NCBI RefSeq assembly: GCF_029601685.1
Contig: NZ_JARRIR010000008.1
Span: forward strand, 186,001 to 250,000
Length of the DNA stretch: 64,000 nucleotides
Direction: 5' to 3'
DNA from: Metarhizobium sp017305935
GTDB taxonomy: Bacteria; Pseudomonadota; Alphaproteobacteria; Rhizobiales; Rhizobiaceae
The position numbers were made by a program, and so were the translations under genes. The notes under the pieces are model-generated. The model made no database searches, was not told where the DNA came from, and saw only the letters and a list, made by a program, of their open reading frames with translations. Positions 57,720 to 64,000 of this stretch are shown piece by piece (the first letter of the stretch is position 1; each line of letters begins with the position of its first letter).

Positions 57720-59189
57720 ATGCCTGCTGTACAGGAAACGGTTGAGCAGGTCCGCCAGATCGACGTGGACCAGTACAAATACGGCTTCGAGACCGAAATC
57801 GAGGTCGACAAGGCGCCGAAAGGCCTTTCGGAAGACATTATCCGCTTCATTTCCGAAAAGAAGCAGGAGCCCGAATGGATGCTCGAATGGCGCCTGGAGG
57901 CCTATCGCCGCTGGCTGACGCTGGAAGAGCCGACCTGGGCGCGCGTCTCCTATCCGAAGATCGATTTCAACGACATCCACTACTATGCCGCGCCGAAGAA
58001 CGTCACCGGCCCGAAGTCGCTGGACGAGGTCGACCCGGAACTGCTGAAGGTCTATGAAAAGCTCGGCATTCCCTTGCGCGAGCAGGAGATCCTGGCCGGT
58101 GTCGAAAGGCCGAAGATCGCGGTCGATGCCGTCTTCGACTCGGTTTCCGTCGTCACCACCTTCAAGGAAGAGCTGAAGAAGGCCGGCGTGATCTTCATGT
58201 CGATCTCCGAAGCCATCCGCGAGCATCCGGAACTGGTCAAGAAGTATCTCGGCTCCGTCGTGCCGACGAGCGACAATTATTACGCGACGCTGAACTCGGC
58301 GGTCTTCACCGACGGCTCCTTCGTCTACGTGCCCAAGGGCGTGCGTTGCCCGATGGAACTGTCGACCTATTTCCGCATCAACGAGAAGAACACCGGCCAG
58401 TTCGAGCGCACGCTGATCATCGCCGACGAGGGTGCCTTCGTTTCCTATCTGGAAGGCTGCACCGCGCCGCAGCGCGACGAGAACCAGCTTCACGCCGCCG
58501 TGGTCGAACTCGTTGCCATGGACGATGCCGAAATCAAATACTCGACCGTCCAGAACTGGTATCCCGGCGACAAGCAGGGCAAGGGCGGCATCTACAACTT
58601 CGTCACCAAGCGCGGCGATTGCCGCGGCGCCAATTCGAAGATTTCGTGGACGCAGGTGGAAACCGGCTCGGCCATCACCTGGAAATACCCGTCCTGCATC
58701 CTGCGCGGCGACAATTCGCGCGGCGAATTCTATTCGATTGCCGTCTCCAACGGTCACCAGCAGATCGACAGCGGCACCAAGATGATCCATCTCGGCAAGA
58801 ACACGTCGAGCCGCATCATCTCCAAGGGTATCTCCGCCGGCGTGTCGAACAACACCTATCGCGGCCAGGTGTCGATGCACCGCAAGGCGGAAAACGCCCG
58901 CAACTTCACCAACTGCGACTCGCTGCTGATCGGCGACACCTGCGGCGCGCACACCGTGCCCTATATCGAGGTGAAGAACTCGACGGCCAAGGTGGAGCAC
59001 GAGGCGACGACCTCGAAGATCTCCGAGGACCAGAAGTTCTACGCCATGCAGCGCGGCATTCCCGAGGAAGAAGCCATCGCCCTGATCGTCAACGGTTTCG
59101 TCCGCGACGTCATCCAGCAACTGCCGATGGAATTCGCCGTCGAAGCGCAGAAGCTGATCAATATCTCGCTGGAAGGCTCGGTGGGCTGA
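57720..59189 (+). CDS. sufB: Fe-S cluster assembly scaffold SufB
   Basis: SufB is the scaffold on which the SufBCD complex builds Fe-S clusters. The ATG at 57720 behind GGAGAA gives 489 residues. Conserved features are PKGVRCPMELSTYFRINE, YLEGCTAPQRDENQLHAAVVEL with the Cys that accepts sulfur, NFVTKRGDCRGANSKISW, and GDTCGAHTVPYIEVKNSTAKVEHEATTSKISEDQ near the SufD interface. The stop shares a base with the start of a nucleotidyltransferase gene (TGATG). In the usual order sufC follows directly, so two extra genes lie between. Confidence 0.97.
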   Translation: MPAVQETVEQVRQIDVDQYKYGFETEIEVDKAPKGLSEDIIRFISEKKQEPEWMLEWRLEAYRRWLTLEEPTWARVSYPKIDFNDIHYYAAPKNVTGPKSLDEVDPELLKVYEKLGIPLREQEILAGVERPKIAVDAVFDSVSVVTTFKEELKKAGVIFMSISEAIREHPELVKKYLGSVVPTSDNYYATLNSAVFTDGSFVYVPKGVRCPMELSTYFRINEKNTGQFERTLIIADEGAFVSYLEGCTAPQRDENQLHAAVVELVAMDDAEIKYSTVQNWYPGDKQGKGGIYNFVTKRGDCRGANSKISWTQVETGSAITWKYPSCILRGDNSRGEFYSIAVSNGHQQIDSGTKMIHLGKNTSSRIISKGISAGVSNNTYRGQVSMHRKAENARNFTNCDSLLIGDTCGAHTVPYIEVKNSTAKVEHEATTSKISEDQKFYAMQRGIPEEEAIALIVNGFVRDVIQQLPMEFAVEAQKLINISLEGSVG

Positions 59190-59569
59190 TGGAACAGGCC
59201 GTTGCACGCAGGATCGATGCCGTTCGCCCGAATCTCGGCGCGTTCGACGACGAGTCCGGCGTGCTGGCCGAAATCGTTCGCCGGCTGGTCGCAGCGCTCG
59301 ATCCGGCCATGATCTGGCTGTTCGGCAGCCGCGCCCGGCAGGATGCCCGTCCCGACAGCGATTTCGACATTCTCGTCGTCGCCAGGGACGGCGCTGGAGA
59401 CGGCGCGGATGACTACGATATGGTCTATGCGCCGCTAAAAGGTCTGGCGGTCGGCGTGGATGTCGTTCCCTGCGATCGCGAAACCTATCTGGCGTCGCTG
59501 GAATTGCGCACCTCCTTCGTCCGCAGGGTCGTGGACGAGGGGAGATTGCTCTACGAGGCAAGGTCATGA
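59189..59569 (+). CDS. MNT-type nucleotidyltransferase domain protein
   Basis: This 126-residue minimal nucleotidyltransferase of the polymerase-beta superfamily has the motif GSRARQDARPDSDFDILVV (residues 46-64), with the two metal-binding aspartates Asp58 and Asp60. The third, Asp91, lies in GVDVVPCD, so the active site looks complete. In characterised MNT/HEPN pairs the MNT protein is the antitoxin that adenylylates the HEPN protein or tRNA. It is linked to sufB by a one-base start/stop overlap and to the HEPN gene by ATGA. This position inside the suf operon is unusual. Confidence 0.88.
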   Translation: MEQAVARRIDAVRPNLGAFDDESGVLAEIVRRLVAALDPAMIWLFGSRARQDARPDSDFDILVVARDGAGDGADDYDMVYAPLKGLAVGVDVVPCDRETYLASLELRTSFVRRVVDEGRLLYEARS

Positions 59570-59985
59570 AAGCGGAAGAACTGCGCGCCCGGCGCATTCT
59601 CGCCTTTCGCGACCTTGCGGCGCAAGAGCTTGACGCGGCACGGTTGCTGGCGGAAGGACATGGCGCACAGGCCGCCTATTTCCTCCAGCAATCGGTCGAG
59701 AAGCTGGCGCGCGGACTGCTGGAAATGCTGGATATCCCCGTGGGTCCGACCCACAACATCCAGCAACTGGCGCGGATGATGGACGGCAGGCCGGAATGGA
59801 CGGAGCGTTTCGCGGCTCTCGACGAGCTTTCGGTCGCCTCGACGCGGTACCGCTATCCGGGACCGAAGGGCAATATCAGCACCGTCGATCCGAAGCGGTT
59901 GGGCGAACTGATCGTGGCGGTCACGGCCCTCCATGAAGAATTTGCGGCGGTCCTGACCGCCTTTACAAGGAAAAATGGGGGCTGA
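59566..59985 (+). CDS. HEPN domain protein
   Basis: This 139-residue helical HEPN protein (PF05168-like) has the segments AAYFLQQSVEKLARGLLEMLDI (36-57), THNIQQLARMM (62-72) and STRYRYPG (92-99), all typical of the family. The RxxxxxH RNase motif of toxic HEPN proteins is not evident; His63 and Arg94/Arg96 are the likely conserved polar residues. Its partner is the MNT gene just upstream (ATGA overlap at 59566-59569). sufC follows after 30 bases. Whether this is a toxin-antitoxin pair or a suf regulator is open. Confidence 0.85.
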   Translation: MKAEELRARRILAFRDLAAQELDAARLLAEGHGAQAAYFLQQSVEKLARGLLEMLDIPVGPTHNIQQLARMMDGRPEWTERFAALDELSVASTRYRYPGPKGNISTVDPKRLGELIVAVTALHEEFAAVLTAFTRKNGG

Positions 59986-60015
59986 CGCCCCGACACTGAA
60001 GGATTGGAATTCGTC

Positions 60016-60771
60016 ATGCTTGAGATCAAGAACCTCCATGCCCGCATCGCCGAAGACGGCACCGAGATCATCCGCGGTTTGAACCTGACCGTGAAGCCGG
60101 GCGAAGTCGCCGCCATCATGGGACCGAACGGCTCGGGCAAGTCGACGCTGTCCTATATTCTCTCCGGCCGTGACGACTACGAAGTCACCGAGGGCGATAT
60201 CCTCTACAACGGCGAGAGCATTCTCGACCTCGATCCGGCCGAGCGCGCCGCCAAGGGTATTTTCCTGGCCTTCCAGTATCCGGTGGAAATCCCCGGCGTC
60301 GCCACCATGCAGTTCCTGAAGGTGGCGATGAACGAGCAGCGCAAGGCGCGCGGCGAGGACGAGCTGAAGACCCCGGACTTCATGCGCCTGGTCAAGGACG
60401 CCGCCGCCAAGCTGCAGATCAACACCGACATGCTGAAGCGTCCGCTCAACGTCGGTTTCTCCGGCGGTGAGAAGAAGCGCGCCGAGATCCTGCAGATGGC
60501 GCTCCTGGAGCCGAGCCTGTGCATTCTCGACGAGACGGATTCCGGCCTTGACATCGACGCGCTGAAGATCGTCGCCGACGGCGTCAACGCGCTGAAGTCG
60601 CCGGATCGCGCCACGATCGTCATCACCCATTACCAGCGCCTGCTTGACTACATCGTGCCGGACACCGTGCATGTTCTCTACAAGGGCCAGATCATCAAGT
60701 CCGGCGACAAGGAACTGGCGCTGGAGCTGGAAGCCAACGGTTACGCCGACATCATCGGGGAAGCAGCCTGA
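60016..60771 (+). CDS. sufC: SufC ATPase
   Basis: SufC is the ABC-type ATPase that drives conformational change in the SufBCD complex. Walker A is GPNGSGKST (residues 36-44), the signature is FSGGEKKRAE, and Walker B is CILDETDSGLDID. The Q-loop lies in LAFQYPVEIPG. The start at 60016 was chosen because the protein then begins MLEIKNLHARI like other SufC proteins (251 aa), rather than at a TTG four codons upstream. sufD follows after 25 bases. Confidence 0.97.
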   Translation: MLEIKNLHARIAEDGTEIIRGLNLTVKPGEVAAIMGPNGSGKSTLSYILSGRDDYEVTEGDILYNGESILDLDPAERAAKGIFLAFQYPVEIPGVATMQFLKVAMNEQRKARGEDELKTPDFMRLVKDAAAKLQINTDMLKRPLNVGFSGGEKKRAEILQMALLEPSLCILDETDSGLDIDALKIVADGVNALKSPDRATIVITHYQRLLDYIVPDTVHVLYKGQIIKSGDKELALELEANGYADIIGEAA

Positions 60772-60796
60772 TCGGCGGGCGGAAAGGATCCTGTCC

Positions 60797-62071
60797 ATGA
60801 ACATCCAGACCACCAACCGCCTGACGGCGGCCGAATCCGCTCTGATCGAGGCCTATAACGCCCAACTCGGCGATTTGCCCGGGGATGGCGACGTCCTCGT
60901 TGCCCGCGACCGCCTGCTGGACGAGCTGAAAAAGGCCGGCCTGCCGACTCGCCGCATCGAATCCTGGCACTATACCGACCTGCGTAACCTGTTGCGCGCC
61001 GTGCCGGCCGCGCAAGCCGCGCCGACGCTCGACCTGCTTGCGCCCATCGTTGCCGGCTCGGACGTGCTGCCGGTTCTGCAGGGCATCGCCTCGGCCGCCC
61101 GCGCGCCTGATGGCGTGACGCTGCGCCGCTTCGCCGAAAGCCTGCTCGACGGCAGCGCCGCCGCCAGCCTGACGGCGACCGGCGAGGACGACGCCATCGG
61201 CCGCATCAACGGCAGCTTCGTGCGCGACGGTTTCGCGCTTGTCATCGCCGACAATGCCGAGCTGGAACGCCCGCTGGAAATCCAGGCGCAGCATGGGGCA
61301 GGGCAGGTGCATACCCGCTTCCCCGTCACCTTCGGCGCCCATTCCAAGGCGACCGTGATCGAGCGCCACGCCTCGGCCTCGGCCGACGGCGCGCTGGTCT
61401 CGACCATCAGCGAGCTGACGCTGAACGACGGCGCCGAAATCACCTGGATCGTGCTGCAGCAGCAGGGCGCGGCCGACAGCCATCTCGGCCAGATGCGCAT
61501 CAATCTCGGCGCCAATGCCAGGCTGCGCCTGTTCGTCATCAATGCCGGCGGCAAGCTGGTGCGCCAGGAGCTGCGCGTCGAAGTGACCGGCGAGGGCGCG
61601 GATCTGACGCTGCGCGGCGTCAACCTGCTCGGCGGCGATACCCATACCGACGTGACGCTGGTGCTCGGCCACAACGTGCCGCACACCGCCTCGACGGAAA
61701 TCATCCGCAACGTCATCTTCGACCGTGCCCGTGGCGTCTTCCAGGGCATGATCCGCGTCGCCCAAGCGGCGCAGAAGACCGATGCGCGCATGGCCTGCAA
61801 CACGCTGCTGCTTTCCGACGAGGCCGATTTCTCGGTCAAGCCGGAGCTGGAGATCTTTGCCGACGACGTCCTCTGCGGCCACGGCGCCACCGTTGCCGAT
61901 ATCGACCGCAACCACCTCTATTACATGCTGTCGCGCGGTATTCCGCAGAACAAGGCCCGGGCCATGCTGGTCTATGCCTTCGTTGCGGAAATCGTCGAGG
62001 AGCTGGAAGACGAGGTACTGGTCGAGGCGCTGGAAAACATCATCTCCGCCTGGCTCGAAAAGCACGCCTGA
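60797..62071 (+). CDS. sufD: Fe-S cluster assembly protein SufD
   Basis: SufD pairs with SufB in the SufBC2D complex and is needed for iron acquisition during cluster assembly. The 424-residue protein has the N-terminal helical region LPTRRIESWHYTDLRNLLR and the beta-helix core. The C-terminal region ACNTLLLSDEADFSVKPELEIFADDVLCGHGATVADID contains the conserved His of CGHGAT. The ribosome binding site is GGAAAGGA. sufS1 follows after 13 bases. Confidence 0.96.
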   Translation: MNIQTTNRLTAAESALIEAYNAQLGDLPGDGDVLVARDRLLDELKKAGLPTRRIESWHYTDLRNLLRAVPAAQAAPTLDLLAPIVAGSDVLPVLQGIASAARAPDGVTLRRFAESLLDGSAAASLTATGEDDAIGRINGSFVRDGFALVIADNAELERPLEIQAQHGAGQVHTRFPVTFGAHSKATVIERHASASADGALVSTISELTLNDGAEITWIVLQQQGAADSHLGQMRINLGANARLRLFVINAGGKLVRQELRVEVTGEGADLTLRGVNLLGGDTHTDVTLVLGHNVPHTASTEIIRNVIFDRARGVFQGMIRVAQAAQKTDARMACNTLLLSDEADFSVKPELEIFADDVLCGHGATVADIDRNHLYYMLSRGIPQNKARAMLVYAFVAEIVEELEDEVLVEALENIISAWLEKHA

Positions 62072-62084
62072 TTGGATTGGGACC

Positions 62085-63326
62085 ATGGACAGACACACAG
62101 CGGCCGCCCCTTACGACGTCGAAGCCATCCGGCGGGATTTCCCGATCCTGTCGAAGACGGTCTATGGCAAGCCGCTGGTCTATCTCGATAGCGGCGCCTC
62201 GGCCCAGAAGCCGCAGGTCGTCATCGATGCCGTCTCCCATGCCTATTCCGACGAATATGCCAATGTCCATCGCGGCCTGCATTTCCTGTCGAATGCCGCG
62301 ACGGACGCCTATGAAGGGGCGCGCGAAAAGGTGCGCCGCTTCCTGAATGCCGGTTCGGTGGACGAAATCGTCTTCACCAAATCCTCGACCGAGGCGATCA
62401 ACACCGTCGCTTACGGTTGGGGCATGCCGAAGATCGGCGAGGGCGACGAGATCGTCGTCACCATCATGGAGCACCATTCCAATATCGTGCCCTGGCATTT
62501 CATCCGCGAGCGGCAGGGCGCGAAATTGGTCTGGGTGCCGGTGGACGACGAGGGCGCCTTCCATATCGAGGATTTCGAAAAGAGCCTCACCGAGCGCACC
62601 AAACTGGTGGCGATCACCCATATGTCGAATGCGCTGGGGACGGTCGTGCCGGTCAAGGAAGTCTGCCGCATCGCCCATGAGCGCGGCATTCCGGTGCTGG
62701 TCGATGGCAGCCAGGGCGCGGTGCATATGCCGGTCGATGTCCGCGACATCGATTGCGACTGGTATGTGATGACCGGCCACAAGCTCTACGGACCCTCCGG
62801 CATCGGCGTGCTCTATGGCAAGATGGATCGCCTGAAGGAAATGCGACCCTTCATGGGTGGCGGCGAGATGATCGTCGAGGTCAGCGAAGATGTCGTCACC
62901 TATAACGACCCGCCGCATCGTTTCGAGGCCGGCACGCCGCCGATCGTGCAGGCCATCGGCCTCGGCTATGCGCTGGATTACATGGAAAAGATCGGCCGCG
63001 CGGCCATCGCCGAGCATGAGGCGGGGCTTGCGGCCTATGCCGCGGAGCGGCTGCGGGCTGTGAACTCGCTGCGCATCATCGGCAATGCGCCGGGCAAGGG
63101 AGGCATATTCTCCTTTGAGCTTGCCGGAATCCATGCCCACGACGTGTCTATGGTCATCGACAGGCAGGGCATTGCGGTGCGCGCCGGCACCCATTGCGCC
63201 ATGCCGCTCTTGAAACGCTTCGGCGTCACCTCCACATGCCGTGCATCGTTCGGCATGTATACGACGCGTGCCGAAATCGATGCGCTGGCGGATGCGCTCG
63301 ATCATGCGCGCAAGTTCTTTGCCTGA
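62085..63326 (+). CDS. sufS: Cysteine desulfurase, SufS type
   Basis: This group II cysteine desulfurase of the SUF system is named sufS1 in the Agrobacterium operon. The 413-residue protein has the PLP lysine Lys233 in MTGHKLYGPSGIGVLYG. The persulfide-forming Cys371 lies in the short RAGTHCAMPLLKRFGV loop that distinguishes SufS from IscS. YLDSGASAQKPQVVIDA opens the fold. SufS enzymes need a SufE or SufU partner; none is in the window. Two different desulfurases therefore serve one operon, the group I enzyme at its start and this one here. Confidence 0.96.
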   Translation: MDRHTAAAPYDVEAIRRDFPILSKTVYGKPLVYLDSGASAQKPQVVIDAVSHAYSDEYANVHRGLHFLSNAATDAYEGAREKVRRFLNAGSVDEIVFTKSSTEAINTVAYGWGMPKIGEGDEIVVTIMEHHSNIVPWHFIRERQGAKLVWVPVDDEGAFHIEDFEKSLTERTKLVAITHMSNALGTVVPVKEVCRIAHERGIPVLVDGSQGAVHMPVDVRDIDCDWYVMTGHKLYGPSGIGVLYGKMDRLKEMRPFMGGGEMIVEVSEDVVTYNDPPHRFEAGTPPIVQAIGLGYALDYMEKIGRAAIAEHEAGLAAYAAERLRAVNSLRIIGNAPGKGGIFSFELAGIHAHDVSMVIDRQGIAVRAGTHCAMPLLKRFGVTSTCRASFGMYTTRAEIDALADALDHARKFFA

Positions 63327-63338
63327 GGAGTAACGCGA

Positions 63339-63719
63339 ATGAGCGTCAACGCAACCGAAGAAAAGATCGATGTTCGCGACGGCATTGTCCAGTCGAGCAT
63401 CCCGGCCGACGAACTGGCGCGCCTCAGCGACGACATCATCGCCGCGCTGAAGACCGTCTACGACCCGGAAATTCCGGCCGATATCTTCGAACTCGGACTG
63501 ATCTACAAGATCGACATCGAGGACGACCGCCTGGTCAAGATCGTCATGACGCTGACGGCGCCGGGTTGCCCGGTCGCGGGCGAAATGCCGGGCTGGGTGG
63601 AAAACGCCGTCGGCTCCGTCGAGGGTATCTCCGGCGTCGAGGTCTCCATGACCTTCGATCCGCCGTGGACTCCGGACCGCATGTCCGAAGAAGCGCAGGT
63701 CGCCGTCGGCTGGTATTGA
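63339..63719 (+). CDS. SUF system DUF59 (MIP18-like) protein
   Basis: This 126-residue DUF59 protein of the SufT/Sufx type helps mature Fe-S proteins. The core is IIAALKTVYDPEIPADIFELGLIYKIDI (about 35-62), with VMTLTAPGCPVAGEMPGWVENAV carrying the conserved Cys (about 81-103), then VSMTFDPPWTPDRMSEEA. The gene corresponds to sufX in Agrobacterium. Its ribosome binding site is GAGGAG, and it starts 12 bases after sufS. A weak hairpin (63718-63724 with 63735-63741) follows the stop, without a T-run, so read-through into sufA is likely. Confidence 0.92.
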   Translation: MSVNATEEKIDVRDGIVQSSIPADELARLSDDIIAALKTVYDPEIPADIFELGLIYKIDIEDDRLVKIVMTLTAPGCPVAGEMPGWVENAVGSVEGISGVEVSMTFDPPWTPDRMSEEAQVAVGWY

Positions 63720-63823
63720 TGCCCTGCCTCTGCCGGGCATCTTGATACCGAGCACCGGGAAGACTAGATTCTGAATCGTGAACCATCAGGCCTTGAACCT
63801 GAATGGCGAAGGAGAAACGAGCC

Positions 63824-64000
63824 ATGGCCTTTGCAATCATGACACTGACGGAAGCGGCGGCGGCGCGTGTCAACGCCATTATCGCCAATTCCGGGCCAGA
63901 GGCGAAAGGCATTCGCGTCGGCATCAAGAAGGGCGGTTGCGCCGGCATGGAATATACCATCGACCTGGTGACCGAGCCCAATGCCAAGGACGACCTGATC
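63824..64000 (+). CDS. sufA: A-type Fe-S carrier SufA (3' end outside window)
   Basis: This is the N-terminal 59 residues of a HesB/IscA-family carrier that accepts clusters from SufBCD and passes them to apo-proteins. MTLTEAAAARVNAII and GIRVGIKKGGCAGMEYTI are family signatures; Cys39 is the first of the three conserved cysteines, and the C-terminal CxC pair lies beyond the window. The start at 63824 follows AAGGAGAAAC. It closes the operon order known in Agrobacterium. Confidence 0.93.
   Translation, partial: MAFAIMTLTEAAAARVNAIIANSGPEAKGIRVGIKKGGCAGMEYTIDLVTEPNAKDDLI

Noticed and set aside
59189..59569. Aminoglycoside nucleotidyltransferase (antibiotic resistance) as the identity of the MNT gene
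   Set aside because: The protein is a minimal 126-aa domain without the C-terminal helical domain of resistance enzymes, and its partner is a HEPN gene.
56694..59597. A 967-codon minus-strand open frame opposite sufS2, sufB and the MNT gene
   Set aside because: It is antisense to three well-supported genes, with a composition typical of GC-rich shadow frames (Arg, Ala, Asp and His rich) and no recognisable domain.
63718..63741. Hairpin after the DUF59 gene as an operon terminator
   Set aside because: The stem is only 7 bp with a 10-base loop and no T-run. sufA follows in the usual order, so read-through is more likely.

Overview
The window is a gene-dense, GC-rich stretch of a Rhizobiaceae-type alphaproteobacterial chromosome (Agrobacterium/Rhizobium group). 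Support comes from the sufS2-sufB-sufC-sufD-sufS1-sufX-sufA order known from Agrobacterium, DUF1127 and DUF1476 proteins, a standalone short PurL working with PurQ and PurS, the coaD-ppi-ppi-queA-tgt order, and RIME-like palindromic repeats. No tRNA, rRNA, CRISPR array, prophage or IS element was seen.

Layout. 1-7 kb: the gyrA 3' end, three tiny single-span membrane proteins on the minus strand, then coaD, two cyclophilins, a DUF606 transporter, queA-tgt and two small proteins. 7-20.4 kb: icd (minus), then a mostly plus-strand block with a secreted protein, a FUSC transporter, trmJ-murI, a CelD-like acetyltransferase (minus), a LysE exporter, a GFA protein, a HerA-like ATPase, rpsD, glutaminase, ttcA and an inositol-phosphatase-like gene. 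20.4-38 kb: a mostly minus-strand block with a Bcr/CflA transporter, grxD, bolA, purL, a PagL-like protein, a MocR regulator (divergent from a DUF1127 gene), purQ, a frameshifted small gene, purS, purC, a PAS-GGDEF-EAL protein, an RBBP9-like hydrolase, purB, rpe and a periplasmic binding protein. The ATP synthase zeta subunit gene lies inside this block on the plus strand. 38-44 kb: a flavin reductase and a molybdenum-hydroxylase maturation cluster (MoxR, VWA, two XdhC proteins, a MoeA/MobA fusion) plus a TfoX-like gene. 44-56 kb: a NUDIX protein, a DEAD-box helicase, an M23 peptidase, a DUF455 protein, Bcp, an AsmA-like giant, tyrS, anmK and a hydrolase. 56.4 kb to the end: the suf Fe-S assembly operon, cut by the window end inside sufA.

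Themes. De novo purine synthesis is spread over one long minus-strand region (purB, purC, purS, purQ, purL). Iron-sulfur biology appears twice: grxD/bolA and the suf operon. The suf promoter carries both a RirA-type (IRO) and an Irr-type (ICE) palindrome. The main surprise is a nucleotidyltransferase (MNT) plus HEPN pair between sufB and sufC, joined to sufB and to each other by start/stop overlaps. Other oddities are a Tgt with three of four zinc ligands replaced, an alpha/beta hydrolase whose nucleophile is Gly, a one-base frameshift in a small gene between purS and purQ, and an anmK whose C-terminus is encoded by a RIME-like repeat.
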